A stretch of 64,000 nt of DNA from Yaniella halotolerans DSM 15476 (GTDB lineage: Bacteria > Actinomycetota > Actinomycetes > Actinomycetales > Micrococcaceae): positions 372,001 through 436,000 of the forward strand of contig NZ_ATVQ01000002.1 of assembly GCF_000420805.1 (NCBI RefSeq), given 5' to 3'. The notes below the pieces were generated by a model. The model was given only the letters and a program-made list of their open reading frames with translations, was not told where the DNA came from and did not search any database. The position numbers were made by a program, and so were the translations under genes. Of this stretch, positions 52,983 through 62,609 are shown piece after piece. Within the stretch, counting starts at the first letter, position 1. Each line of letters starts with the position of its first letter.

Positions 52983-54047
52983 TTAATTGATAGCTCCGGC
53001 GGGAACCGCAGCGACGTCGTCGTTGGTATCTTCAAACCGGGCAGCCACCGATTCGGCTTCCTGGCGGGCCGGGGTATCAGCATTTTCTACCAGATGATCA
53101 AACTGTGCAGGAATCTGGCGCTCCAAATAGCGCATGGCCTCAACGTAGAGTTTGCCCGAACGGTAGGACGAACGCACCAGAGGACCGGACATTACGGCAG
53201 CTGCCCCGTGTTCATAGGCGAAGTCGCGCAACCGCAGGAACTCTGCAGGTTTGACCCAGCGGTCTACGGGGTGATGCAGCGGTGATGGACGCAGGTACTG
53301 GGTAATGGTGATGATGTGGGTACCGGCGTTGATGAGGTCGATAATGGTGTCCTCAATTTCTTCGGTGGTCTCCCCCATCCCAAGGATCAAGTTGGATTTG
53401 GTGACCAGTCCTGCGTCGCGCGCCGATGTGATGGCTGCCAGCGATTTTTCGTAGCGGAAGGCCGGGCGAATGATTTTCATCAACCGTGGCACTGTTTCGA
53501 TGTTGTGTGCGAAGACTTCAGGTTTTGCATCGAAGATCTTCTGGAGCGCTGATTCGCCACCGCGGAAGTCATCGACCAAGAGTTCGACGCCTGTCTGCGG
53601 TGTGCGCTCGTGGATCGCACGGGCGGTTTCGGCATAAAGCCAGGATGCGCCATCTTCCAAATCGTCGCGAGCTACACCGGTCACCGTAACGTAGCGCAGG
53701 CCCAGTTCGTCTACAGATTCAGCAACGCGGTACGGCTCTTCGGTGTCATATTCTTCTGGCTTACCAGTGGCGATATCGCAGAAGCCGCAGCGACGAGTAC
53801 ATACCGCGCCGCCGATAAGGAACGAGGCCTCCCGGTCTTCCCAGCACTCATAAATATTTGGACAATTAGCCTCAGCACACACGGTGTTCAGGGAGGTATT
53901 GGCTACCTGGCTACGCAAGTTCTGGTACTCGGGACCGACCGTCGCTCGGGTTTTGAGCCATTCCGGGCGGGGTTCCCGAGGCACTTCAGCATTGCGTGCC
54001 TCAATCCGAAGCAGCTTTCGACCTTCAGCCTGCGGGATGGTAGACAT
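52983..54047 (-). CDS. lipA: Lipoyl synthase LipA
   Basis: 354 residues. A radical-SAM enzyme: the [11 protein letters not shown] triad binds the SAM cluster, and the N-terminal [12 protein letters not shown] binds the auxiliary cluster; RSSYRSGK near the C-terminus is the conserved Ser motif. It inserts two sulfurs into octanoyl-protein. ATG 54047 (MSTIPQ) has GGAGAGG upstream, and the gene overlaps the end of lipB by 23 nt. It works directly downstream of LipB. Confidence 0.97.
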   Translation of the reverse strand: MSTIPQAEGRKLLRIEARNAEVPREPRPEWLKTRATVGPEYQNLRSQVANTSLNTVCAEANCPNIYECWEDREASFLIGGAVCTRRCGFCDIATGKPEEYDTEEPYRVAESVDELGLRYVTVTGVARDDLEDGASWLYAETARAIHERTPQTGVELLVDDFRGGESALQKIFDAKPEVFAHNIETVPRLMKIIRPAFRYEKSLAAITSARDAGLVTKSNLILGMGETTEEIEDTIIDLINAGTHIITITQYLRPSPLHHPVDRWVKPAEFLRLRDFAYEHGAAAVMSGPLVRSSYRSGKLYVEAMRYLERQIPAQFDHLVENADTPARQEAESVAARFEDTNDDVAAVPAGAIN

Positions 54048-54702
54048 TAACCTCTCCTTTAATTGATTCTGGGGCAAGTAGCGGTACCAGACGATGTTCC
54101 AGCGCGTCCGTGAGTACCTCGGCAACATCCTGCAGTGACGTCTTGACGCCTTCTTCCGCCATGGAGGTTACGGTTGCATCGGTAATGCCACACGGGATAA
54201 CCCCGGCGAATGCTGACGCTGGATCTGTATTGATATTCAAGGAAATGCCGTGCAACGTGGCATCCTGAGAAATTTTGAGGCCGATCGCCGAGATTTTACG
54301 GTTTTCAATCCACACGCCGGCGCGCCCTTCGATGCGATCCACGGCGAGACCAAAGTGCTGTTGCAGCGTATCGATGACAGCACCTTCGACGGCGCGAATG
54401 TATTTGATGACATCAACCGGAGCGGCGAGTTTCACCAACGGATAGCAGACCAGCTGACCGGGGCCGTGCCAGGTAACTGATCCGGCGCGATCCGTCTCGA
54501 TGATCGGGATGGAATCGTCGATGATGTCGTGTGGCTGTGTGTGCCGACCGGCCGTATAGCTTGCTTCTGCCTCAAAAATGAGAAACGAATTCGGGTGCTC
54601 ACCGTTGGCAATTCTGGCGTGCAGTTCGCGCTGCAACGTGTCCATCGCCCCGTAGGTTTTCAGACCGGTATCAAGTAAATTTATGACATGCACGATGTCC
54701 AC
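54025..54702 (-). CDS. lipB: Octanoyltransferase LipB
   Basis: 225 residues. It transfers octanoate from ACP to lipoyl domains. Conserved parts are [23 protein letters not shown], the Lys motif AIGLKIS and the catalytic Cys in GVIPCGI. The start is GTG 54702. It is followed by lipA with a 23-nt overlap. The lipoate-dependent complexes themselves are not in this window. Confidence 0.96.
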   Translation of the reverse strand: MDIVHVINLLDTGLKTYGAMDTLQRELHARIANGEHPNSFLIFEAEASYTAGRHTQPHDIIDDSIPIIETDRAGSVTWHGPGQLVCYPLVKLAAPVDVIKYIRAVEGAVIDTLQQHFGLAVDRIEGRAGVWIENRKISAIGLKISQDATLHGISLNINTDPASAFAGVIPCGITDATVTSMAEEGVKTSLQDVAEVLTDALEHRLVPLLAPESIKGEVNVYHPAG

Positions 54703-54747
54703 TAAACCACATTTCGGCAGGATCGTGAACGATTGAAGTTTCGTTTC

Positions 54748-55614
54748 CTACTGCTGACACGTTGTACACCAGTACAGTTTCCGGGCTTCCAACTCCTCCA
54801 CAATGATCCCGTCATCACCGCAGACCAGACAGGGTTTGCCTTGACGTTGATACACGTAGTTGGCGTGTTCGGGCCAGGCATCATGCAGCTCTACACCGGG
54901 ACGATGTTTCGCGTCGGTGGTGATAATGCGACCGGTTTCGACACCGATCTCCAACAGGCGAACCTGATCCTGCCAAACGGCCTCGTGGGTCTCGTGGGTC
55001 AGGGTGTTGGTTGGTGTATGCGGGTTCAGGTTCAGCCGGAACAGCCCTTCGGCCCGAAAAATATTGCCGATGCCACCAATGACCTTCTGGTCCATCAGCA
55101 CGGCCCCAATGCGGCGCCTGGTTTTGGCGGCGACATCGTAAAATCGTTGCGGATCTGCATCGTGACGCAACGGGTCCGGACCGATGGCATCGATCACGTC
55201 TTGGGCTTCTGCGATCGTGAGCGTCCGGCAAATTGCCGGGCCCACCAAGTCTGCCCAGGAATGCTCCCCGATTATCCGCACCCTTGTGGTGGGGCGCGGT
55301 TCGGTTAGCTCTACGGCGCCGCCCGTATGGTCTTCCTGCTCCCCGATCTTGCGCGGCGCCCCGATCGACGAATGCTGCTGGCCTCCGAAGGTCCAGGCAC
55401 CATACATGCCCAGATGCACGTTGAGCACGAGCTCGTTATCAAAATACAAAAACCAGTGCTTTCCATAGGCTTCAGAAGCAACGGCGCGGCGACCGTTGAG
55501 CAATTCGGCACCCTCAACGAAACGGCCCTGTGGCGAGGCCAACCGCAGTTGCTGGGTGACAAAGACGTCGTCGAAATGCCGGGCGATACGGTGAATGGAG
55601 TGACCTTCAGGCAT
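54748..55614 (-). CDS. nei: Fpg/Nei-family DNA glycosylase/AP lyase
   Basis: 288 residues. Catalytic Pro2-Glu3 lie in MPEGHS, a Nei/Nei2-like start; GIGNIFRAEGLF is the H2TH segment; and a C-terminal zinc finger is CLVC...CTTC. It removes oxidised bases and cuts at abasic sites. ATG 55614 overlaps the rpiB stop (TAATG). The usual Fpg start PELPEV is absent, so Nei or Nei2 is favoured. Confidence 0.9.
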   Translation of the reverse strand: MPEGHSIHRIARHFDDVFVTQQLRLASPQGRFVEGAELLNGRRAVASEAYGKHWFLYFDNELVLNVHLGMYGAWTFGGQQHSSIGAPRKIGEQEDHTGGAVELTEPRPTTRVRIIGEHSWADLVGPAICRTLTIAEAQDVIDAIGPDPLRHDADPQRFYDVAAKTRRRIGAVLMDQKVIGGIGNIFRAEGLFRLNLNPHTPTNTLTHETHEAVWQDQVRLLEIGVETGRIITTDAKHRPGVELHDAWPEHANYVYQRQGKPCLVCGDDGIIVEELEARKLYWCTTCQQ

Positions 55615-56120
55615 TAAGGTTTGGCAATCCCCTCGGTGCCCAAGTCGAATCCGGCGATGGCTCCGCTGGTTTCAAACTCACCGATCTGCCCGATGCGGCG
55701 GGCGTGACGATCTTCCCCGGACCACTGGGCCGTCAGGAAGGTTTTGATGATCTCGAGTGCTTCGGCTGGCTCGTGCTGGCGTCCGCCCACGGCTACCACC
55801 TGAGCATTGTTATGTTCACGTGCCAGTTGTGCCGTGGAGATGTTCCAGGCCAGTGCCGCACGAATACCCGCTACCTTATTGGCAGCCATTTGTTCTCCGT
55901 TACCCGATCCGCCGAGCACTATTCCCAGCGAATCTTTGCCGGCTGAGCGTTCTGCGGCGACTGCTTTGGCCGCGTTGATGCAGAATGACGGATAGTCGTC
56001 CAGCGCATCGTATTGTTGTGGGCCGTGGTCGATCATGTCGTAACCGGCGGCAGTCAGGTTCTCAATCAAGTACTGGGCCAGTTCCAGACCGGCATGGTCG
56101 GTAGCAATGTGAACGCGCAC
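55614..56120 (-). CDS. rpiB: Ribose-5-phosphate isomerase B
   Basis: 168 residues. ATDHAGLELAQYL at the start (catalytic Asp, His), GGSGNGEQMAANKV in the middle and REHNNAQVVAVGGR later match RpiB. It interconverts ribose-5-phosphate and ribulose-5-phosphate. The start is GTG 56120 with GAGGAG upstream. It is followed by nei with a one-base overlap. It is divergent from pepN. Confidence 0.94.
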   Translation of the reverse strand: MRVHIATDHAGLELAQYLIENLTAAGYDMIDHGPQQYDALDDYPSFCINAAKAVAAERSAGKDSLGIVLGGSGNGEQMAANKVAGIRAALAWNISTAQLAREHNNAQVVAVGGRQHEPAEALEIIKTFLTAQWSGEDRHARRIGQIGEFETSGAIAGFDLGTEGIAKP

Positions 56121-56224
56121 GTGGGCTCCTCAAATTGGAAAATCGTGACTCCAGCATAGTCCGGCTTTAACACTTGTGTGGATTGGTGAAACAATGGTGA
56201 CACTGATTCGAAAGGAACGTCAGC

Positions 56225-58690
56225 GTGTCGGATATTTCCCAAACCATCACCCGCGACCAGGCTCAACTTCGGGCCGCTCAACTCGAGGTACACCACTACC
56301 GGTTGGAGCTCGATGTCACCGACGACGCCGAATTTCGGGTCAACGCCGTCATCACGTTCTCCGCCTCGCGCGGGGCAATCGGGAACACCTGTTTCATTGA
56401 TCTGCTCGGGCACAAGGTGTTCTCAGCCACGTTAAACGGGACGGATGTCTCCTACGACGGGGCACGTTTGACGCTTGAAAACCTGCAAGAGGACAACGAA
56501 CTGGTGGTCTCTTCGTCGTCCCTGTATTCGTCCACCGGTGAGGGTCTACACCGTTACGTCGACCCGTTCGATGAGGCCGAATACCTGTACTCGCAGTGCG
56601 AGCCTGCCGATGCCCGCCGAATATTCCCGGTCTTCGAACAGCCAGATCTCAAAGCAACCTTCGAGCTGCATGTCGCGGCCCCGGCCCACTGGTCGGTCCT
56701 CTCCAATGAGCCCGGCGATTTTAGGTTGGACGGCGATGTCGCCCACTGGAGTTTCGACACGACTCCGGTCATGTCCTCATATCTTTTCGCGCTGATTGCC
56801 GGCGAATATACGCAGGTCGCACAAGGCTCCTGGGATACCGATTCAGCCAGCGTGCCCCTAAGCATCTGGGCCAGGAAATCCATGGCCGTCCACGTGGATG
56901 CAGAAGAAATGTTGGACATAACGCGCGCCGGATTCGAGTTCTATGAAGAACAGTTTGGCGTGGCCTACCCGTTCACCAAATACGATCAAATTTTTGTGCC
57001 CGAGTTCAACGCCGGAGCCATGGAGAATATCGGAGCGGTGACCATTACCGAGTCGTACATTTTCCGCTCGGCAGTCCCGCAGGCTATGGTGCAGCGTCGA
57101 GCTATCACGATTCTGCACGAGCTGGCGCACATGTGGTTTGGCAACCTCGTCACGATGCGCTGGTGGGACGATCTCTGGCTCAACGAGTCCTTCGCCGAAT
57201 TTGTATCGCATCTGGCCGCGATGCACGCCGGTTACTCCGATGCATGGACCACCTTTAACTCCACGGAGAAGACGTGGGCCTACCGCCAGGATCAGTTGGC
57301 CACTACCCACCCGGTGATCGCCGATATGGTCGACCTCGACGCCGTGGCCGTGAACTTTGACGGCATTACGTATGCCAAGGGTGCATCGGTCTTGCGCCAG
57401 CTGGTCGCATGGGTCGGCACCGAGCACTTCATGGCCGGTGTACGTACCTATTTCGCGGAGCACGCCTGGTCCAATACCGAATTCTCTGATCTGTTGCGTC
57501 ACCTGGAAGCTGCTTCCGGCCGTGAGCTGGCCGGCTGGTCCGATGAGTGGTTACATTCCACTGGGGTCAATACGTTGACCTGGGAACGCCATGACGACAA
57601 CCTGGTGATCACCCAGTCCCAACCTGTGCGGCAGCATCGCGTGGGCATCGGGTTCTACGATGTGATCGAGCAGCGCCTCACGCAAGTCGGGCTCACGGAA
57701 ATTGATCTCAAATCAGAAGCGACCACGATCGAGGCACAAGCTACGCCTTTGATCGTGGTCAATGATGGCGACCTGACGTACGCAAAGCTGCGTCCGGATA
57801 GTACTTCGCTCGAGACACTGACGGAGCATCTGGGTGATGTCGACGATTCACTGACCCGTTCCCTGTTGTGGGGCGCTGCCTGGGATCAGACTCGAGACGG
57901 TCAAGCCTCGGCTTCATGGTTCTTGGAACTGTTGCTGCGACACATCGGCGTCGAAACCGATTCATCGGTGGTCTTTTCGTTGCTGAGACAAGCTGCGACG
58001 GCCCTGGATAATTTCGTGCCCGCATCGCACGGTTCCAGTTACCGCGAACAATTTGCTAGCGGTGTCTGGGAACTTGCTCAGGAGGCCGAGTCTGGATCCG
58101 ATATCCAGTTGCAACTCGTGCAGGCCTATGTTCGACACGCCCGCCACGCCACGATCGTGGCACAGCTGGCTGAGAAGCGTGGGCTTGAAGGTTTCTCTGT
58201 TTCCACCGATATGTCATGGTCCGCACTGCAGCGGCTAGTTGCACTTGGTGAAGTTGGTGAGACAGAGATTGATGATGCCCTGGCCGAGGATGAGTCCTCG
58301 ACCGGTCATCTGGCCGCAGTTCAAGCCCGTGCCATGATCCCTACCAGTTACGCTAAAGCCGAAGCATGGGATCGCATTACGACCGGGGAGCTCACCAATC
58401 TCGAATTACGGCACATGGTGATGGGTTTCAGTGATGTTCACGAGGCGCAGTTGCTCGAACCGTATGTCAATAGATATTTCGATCAGATCAACCAGTTGTG
58501 GGCAGACAGTAGTTTCGAAACTGCGGAAACACTCGCCTTAGGATTGTTCCCAATGTGGGCAATTACTGAGCAAACCGCAAACCGCACCCTGCAGGTTGCC
58601 GAAACGACGTCCTACACAGGTCTTGATCGTATTCTCACTGAGTTGCACGACGATGTTCGCCGTGCCCTGACTGCGCAAGCGGCCTTCTAG
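56225..58690 (+). CDS. pepN: Aminopeptidase N (M1 family)
   Basis: 821 residues, typical for actinobacterial PepN. The exopeptidase motif GAMEN lies at 264-268 and the zinc motif HELAH at 298-302 with Glu321 (WLNESF). The C-terminal ERAP1-like helical region fills ~500-821. It removes N-terminal residues from peptides in the cytoplasm, with no signal peptide. GTG 56225 has AAAGGAACG upstream. It is divergent from rpiB and nearly touches the stop of the next convergent gene (2-bp gap). Confidence 0.95.
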   Translation: MSDISQTITRDQAQLRAAQLEVHHYRLELDVTDDAEFRVNAVITFSASRGAIGNTCFIDLLGHKVFSATLNGTDVSYDGARLTLENLQEDNELVVSSSSLYSSTGEGLHRYVDPFDEAEYLYSQCEPADARRIFPVFEQPDLKATFELHVAAPAHWSVLSNEPGDFRLDGDVAHWSFDTTPVMSSYLFALIAGEYTQVAQGSWDTDSASVPLSIWARKSMAVHVDAEEMLDITRAGFEFYEEQFGVAYPFTKYDQIFVPEFNAGAMENIGAVTITESYIFRSAVPQAMVQRRAITILHELAHMWFGNLVTMRWWDDLWLNESFAEFVSHLAAMHAGYSDAWTTFNSTEKTWAYRQDQLATTHPVIADMVDLDAVAVNFDGITYAKGASVLRQLVAWVGTEHFMAGVRTYFAEHAWSNTEFSDLLRHLEAASGRELAGWSDEWLHSTGVNTLTWERHDDNLVITQSQPVRQHRVGIGFYDVIEQRLTQVGLTEIDLKSEATTIEAQATPLIVVNDGDLTYAKLRPDSTSLETLTEHLGDVDDSLTRSLLWGAAWDQTRDGQASASWFLELLLRHIGVETDSSVVFSLLRQAATALDNFVPASHGSSYREQFASGVWELAQEAESGSDIQLQLVQAYVRHARHATIVAQLAEKRGLEGFSVSTDMSWSALQRLVALGEVGETEIDDALAEDESSTGHLAAVQARAMIPTSYAKAEAWDRITTGELTNLELRHMVMGFSDVHEAQLLEPYVNRYFDQINQLWADSSFETAETLALGLFPMWAITEQTANRTLQVAETTSYTGLDRILTELHDDVRRALTAQAAF

Positions 58691-58692
58691 GA

Positions 58693-59667
58693 CTATTCTG
58701 CCGGAGCGTGGCATCCCCAGGCATCTGCGTTTTCGAGACAGGTTTGGTCAACGTTTCGGGTCACCGCACTAAAGATTCTGATTTCGATTGGGTCGGCTTG
58801 CTGGGTAACCGGCGCGCTGACTTCTTGCACCTCGCCGCCGTCTACTTGGAATGTGCCTTCGAATATCGTGGTGAGTTCGACGGTGTGAACACCGGGTTCG
58901 CTGAACTGGTGGCTTGTATCAGTTTCGGTGTTGAAAATATCAACCGGATAGCCGGGCAGCTCGGTCACGAGGGTATTGCCGTCACCATAGTCCCACCGGT
59001 ATTCAACCGGTGTAGCGGTAATAGTGACTTCCTGGTCGAACATGGTTTGTGTGATGGTTTGCGGTTCGTGGTGACTCGCATAGAAATTGGTATGGGTGTT
59101 CTTTAGACCAAACGGACCCCGGTCCATCAGAATTTGGGGTGAACTTGGGATAAGTTCCAACAGGTCGGACGTGGTGATCGTGATGGTGACTGGTTCACTG
59201 ACAACTTGGGTTTGAGGCGCTGGTGCCGGGCCCGGTGCCGCAGGTGCGGCTGGTGTTGTAGTCGGGCAAAAGTCGTCTGCTCCCCCAAAGAGTTGAGTCA
59301 CAAGGCACGTACCTCGAGCAACTGTACTGACCGGCGGAAATGCTGAAGTCGGTCTCGAGACGCTATTGCTGGAGGTGCTTCCGCCTCCGCCACTCGAATT
59401 ACCTGTTGCCGGCGCTGGTGCAGGAGCAGCAGGTCGACGTACTGTCCTCGGTCGTTCGTTAGTAGACGTTATATTCTTGAATATATCGACCCCTAGTGCG
59501 TCCTGACTAGACCGATCTTCAATATCTATTGAGCTGTATGCTGGACCAGCAAGAATAAGACAAAGTATTAAGCTGCATACCGAGATCCAGGAGGCTTTGC
59601 AGACCAATAGAACACTAGTTCTCGGCTTATGTACCACTGCTCTCACTATCCGGTCCTGTCCATTCAA
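58693..59667 (-). CDS. Exported PKD-domain protein of unknown function
   Basis: 324 residues. A basic N-terminus and hydrophobic stretch (~26-45) end in LAGPAYSS, a likely signal peptide. Residues ~75-155 are low-complexity Ala/Pro/Ser/Gly. A PKD-like fold at ~220-290 has YRWDYGDG and a later SHQFSEPGVHTVELTT. Six Cys, two of them in the C-terminal tail (QTCLENADAWGC), may form disulfides. No enzyme motif is seen; an adhesive or wall-associated role is inferred. It overlaps the upstream lipoprotein gene by 41 nt, so its true start may be internal (GTG 59646 or 59637). Confidence 0.72.
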   Translation of the reverse strand: MNGQDRIVRAVVHKPRTSVLLVCKASWISVCSLILCLILAGPAYSSIDIEDRSSQDALGVDIFKNITSTNERPRTVRRPAAPAPAPATGNSSGGGGSTSSNSVSRPTSAFPPVSTVARGTCLVTQLFGGADDFCPTTTPAAPAAPGPAPAPQTQVVSEPVTITITTSDLLELIPSSPQILMDRGPFGLKNTHTNFYASHHEPQTITQTMFDQEVTITATPVEYRWDYGDGNTLVTELPGYPVDIFNTETDTSHQFSEPGVHTVELTTIFEGTFQVDGGEVQEVSAPVTQQADPIEIRIFSAVTRNVDQTCLENADAWGCHAPAE

Positions 59668-60274
59668 CCAACCAACGTTGGGCTGTACCGTTGTAACTTA
59701 GATCAGCAATCCATTCCGCCGAATTTTCTTCAACACTTTCTTCAACATCTTTCTCTGAATCAGAGTAAAGCTCTGCAGCAGGTTGGGTAATTTCAAAAGT
59801 TAGTGCAGTCCATTCTTGACCTTCATCATCGGTATGTGTGGAAACATCGCTGACATCAATTACCACCGAATCCTCAACAACGGCCCAATCCCCGTTTTCA
59901 TAGCGCTCACGCCAACCCTCCATATACAAATCACAAAATTCGCAAACGTCGTGCGAGACCAGAGCTATAGGATCAGTCTCTCCTGTGAGCCGAGCGTAGT
60001 CGATGGCTTCCCAAAAATATTTGAGGGTTGCTTCGGCCCCTTCTTCCGTTTTTTCTGTAGCGACAGCGGGAAGTTTGGGCTCTGGAACATTCTGCGCGGG
60101 CCCATCAGCTGACGCCGGAATATACTCAGCGGTTCCAGCTTCAGAAGCGTCAACCGTCTCTTCAAGTTCCGCATCCTCATCGTTTGAACAGCCAGTGAGA
60201 ACCGCGGCAAGGGACAGCGCGGCCAAAACGGCGACGAGACGACTCGGGACAGACTGCTTTAGAAGACGTGGCAT
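59627..60274 (-). CDS. Secreted lipoprotein, DUF6318-like
   Basis: 215 residues. The signal peptide ends in a lipobox (VLTGC, Cys29), followed by an acidic linker (NDEDAELEETVDASEAGT). The mature domain begins near PEPKLPAVATEKTEEGAEATLKYFW-like sequence in two parts and has a CEFC pair in SHDVCEFCDLYMEGW. This pattern is that of DUF6318 actinobacterial lipoproteins, function unknown. ATG 60274. It pairs with the downstream PKD protein through a 41-nt overlap, so they likely share one operon and the cell surface. Confidence 0.75.
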   Translation of the reverse strand: MPRLLKQSVPSRLVAVLAALSLAAVLTGCSNDEDAELEETVDASEAGTAEYIPASADGPAQNVPEPKLPAVATEKTEEGAEATLKYFWEAIDYARLTGETDPIALVSHDVCEFCDLYMEGWRERYENGDWAVVEDSVVIDVSDVSTHTDDEGQEWTALTFEITQPAAELYSDSEKDVEESVEENSAEWIADLSYNGTAQRWLVEWTGPDSESSGT

Positions 60275-60480
60275 TAAGGCACTTTCGAGTAAGTGAGAAA
60301 TGATGTTTTATAACAAAGTAATCCCTCGTCGGGATGTAATCCAGATCTCACAGCCAGGTTGTGGAGAATTCGTTTACGTTTTACTTACGGGACCACTTAT
60401 CCACAAATACCTACGATCGTGCCGCGGTATACCTCAAAACTTCCGCGATCGGTTGCACCTCAAGCACTCACTACAGTGCA

Positions 60481-61494
60481 CTAGAGACTGTTCGCGGCGT
60501 CATCAGGAACGTCTATAACATCTGCGTCAGTCTCAGTTGCAGGTGGGACGATGCGTTCCTCCCCCGCGTAGATGACACACCGATGGCCACGGGTAAAACC
60601 AACCAGCGTCATGTCAGATTCTTTGGCAAGCTCCACCGCCAATGATGATGGGGCTGACACCGCCACGAGCATGGGAACCCCGGCCATGGCTGCCTTTTGG
60701 ACCAGTTCAAAGCTTGCGCGGGATGAGGTAACCAATACCTTGTCGCTTAATGGCAGGAGTCCTTCCATGAGGGCCCATCCAAGCACCTTGTCCACGGCAT
60801 TGTGTCGTCCGACGTCTTCACGTACCACCAGCATCTTGCCAGTTTTAACGTCGTAAAGGCCGGCACCATGGAGGCCGCCGGTTTTGGCGAAAACTTTTTG
60901 ATCCTCACTCAGCTGATTAGGAAGCCCCATGACTGTGAGCTCATCAAGCGTGAAATCAGAGCGCTCGTCAATGGGATAGCAACCATTCTGGTGCACCTCG
61001 TCCAGAGACTGCCGACCACATAGGCCGCATGAGGAATTGACGACCAGCTGACGCTGCACGGTGGCGGTCGGAGGCAGAACGTGTGGCGCCAGCGTTATGT
61101 CGACGACGTTGTCCGAAGTGTTTTGCAATGCGGATTCGGTTCCTGAAAACGCGCCGAGTCCTAAGGGCGGTGCCAGATCGCTTGTGAGACTGTTGCCGTC
61201 GGGGTGATCCTGTGGCTGTGCCTGGGTGTGCGGGTTGAGACCTTTCGGCCCTTGGTCCTTTTGACAGTAACGGACCCTAAAAACGTCGTCGGCAGAGTTG
61301 ATGATCCCTTCGGACAAGGCGAAGCCCACGGCCAAGGAGAAGTCGTGCACGGGTGTGCGCATGGTGACTGCTAAGCGTGTGCCATTCACGCGGATCTCGA
61401 GGGGTTCCTCAACGGCGAGGGTATCGGCACGGTGGGTTCGCCCCGTGTCGGCATGCACGCGGGCAACACGGACTCGAGCTTGTGAAGAACGCAT
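60481..61494 (-). CDS. fdhD: FdhD, sulfurtransferase for formate dehydrogenase maturation
   Basis: 337 residues. The functional cysteine motif CGLCG lies at ~156-160, and VREDVGRHNAVDKVLGW and LVTSSRASFELVQKAA are FdhD signatures. It activates the Mo-bis-PGD cofactor of formate dehydrogenases by sulfur transfer. A Gln/Pro-rich insert (~77-128) makes it longer than usual. ATG 61494 (MRSSQ) is chosen; an in-frame start at 61566 would overlap moeB. It is divergent from the moeB-moeA-moaD operon, a functional link. No formate dehydrogenase gene is in the window. Confidence 0.92.
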   Translation of the reverse strand: MRSSQARVRVARVHADTGRTHRADTLAVEEPLEIRVNGTRLAVTMRTPVHDFSLAVGFALSEGIINSADDVFRVRYCQKDQGPKGLNPHTQAQPQDHPDGNSLTSDLAPPLGLGAFSGTESALQNTSDNVVDITLAPHVLPPTATVQRQLVVNSSCGLCGRQSLDEVHQNGCYPIDERSDFTLDELTVMGLPNQLSEDQKVFAKTGGLHGAGLYDVKTGKMLVVREDVGRHNAVDKVLGWALMEGLLPLSDKVLVTSSRASFELVQKAAMAGVPMLVAVSAPSSLAVELAKESDMTLVGFTRGHRCVIYAGEERIVPPATETDADVIDVPDDAANSL

Positions 61495-61550
61495 AACTCC
61501 ATCGTAGCCGTGCAGCTCCCTTAATGGCAGGGTGTTGTTAGGCTTGAAGC

Positions 61551-62609
61551 ATGACACCTGACCCAAGTTTTGTACGCGCTCGAACGGCCCGGCACCGGCG
61601 CCTGGCTGAAATTGGTGACGGCGGTGCTGACCGGCTTGCTGGCGCGCGTGTTGCCGTTGTAGGAGCCGGCGGTTTGGGTTCCACGGTGATCCCCTATTTG
61701 GCGGCGGCCGGGGTGGGTCGGATCGATGTTTTTGATGATGACGTCGTCGAGCTGTCGAACCTCAACCGTCAGATTTTGCACTCGGCCGAGTCGATTGGCC
61801 AGCCGAAAGTTGCCTCGGCGATTGCTGCCGGTGAGCGCATCGCCCCCGAGGTCGAGGTGGTCGGGCATCAGCTCCGGTTGGGCGACAACTTTGTCGACGT
61901 CGTTGGTGCAGTCCAGCCGGATATCGTGGTCGATGGGTCCGATTCTTTTGATACAAGGTTTATTGTCGATGCGGGCGCGGCACAACTCGGCGTGCCGGTG
62001 GTGTTCGGGGCACTAATGCAGTGGTCGGCCCAAATTACCGTGTTCGATGCGGCCGGTGCCTATGGGCCAGCGGTGCGGTTGACCGATATTTTCCCAGATA
62101 CTCCCGAAGTACGGGCCACCCCGGGCTGTGCTGAGATGGGCATCCTGGGGTCGGTGGCGGGCATGGTCGGCACTATCTTGGCCACCGAAACCATCAAACT
62201 GCTTGTGGGCGCCGGTCGGAATCTGGTGGGTCGCATGCTGGTGGTCGATGCCCTGGATATGCAGGTCACAGAAATTCCCTTGGCTCATGCAGCAGATGAA
62301 GCTGCGGTGCAGGTGATGGCGGTATCAACCAATGTGTTAGACCAAGACGATCCACCGGTAGTGATTGATGTGCGCCGTGCCGAAGAAATTGCCGAGCAGC
62401 CTGCTCCCATGCCCGTCGTCCACGTTCCCTTCGACCAATTGGGCGACATCCACGACACGGTTGAACCGGGCAGTAGCATTGTGACGCTATGCCGCACCGG
62501 ACCACGCTCAGTGCGGGCAGCGCAAACCTTGGCTGCGGCCGGTTACCAAGTTGTGGGGTATCTTGATGGTGGAGTCGAGGCACTGCAAAGTGAGGCGAGT
62601 GTGCAATGA
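61551..62609 (+). CDS. moeB: MoeB/MoeZ-like adenylyltransferase with rhodanese domain
   Basis: 352 residues. A ThiF/E1-like domain: GAGGLG at 38-43, acidic FDDD 61-64, SNLNRQ 69-74, and GSDSFDTR. Cys193 (TPGCAEMGILG) is the family's conserved thiol. A C-terminal rhodanese domain (~265-350) has catalytic Cys314 in CRTGPRS. It should adenylate MoaD's C-terminus and help load sulfur. The zinc CxxC pairs of typical MoeB are missing (YGPAVRLTD where GPCYRC-like is usual). ATG 61551; TAGGCT six bases upstream may make it leaderless. It overlaps moeA (ATGA). Confidence 0.88.
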   Translation: MTPDPSFVRARTARHRRLAEIGDGGADRLAGARVAVVGAGGLGSTVIPYLAAAGVGRIDVFDDDVVELSNLNRQILHSAESIGQPKVASAIAAGERIAPEVEVVGHQLRLGDNFVDVVGAVQPDIVVDGSDSFDTRFIVDAGAAQLGVPVVFGALMQWSAQITVFDAAGAYGPAVRLTDIFPDTPEVRATPGCAEMGILGSVAGMVGTILATETIKLLVGAGRNLVGRMLVVDALDMQVTEIPLAHAADEAAVQVMAVSTNVLDQDDPPVVIDVRRAEEIAEQPAPMPVVHVPFDQLGDIHDTVEPGSSIVTLCRTGPRSVRAAQTLAAAGYQVVGYLDGGVEALQSEASVQ

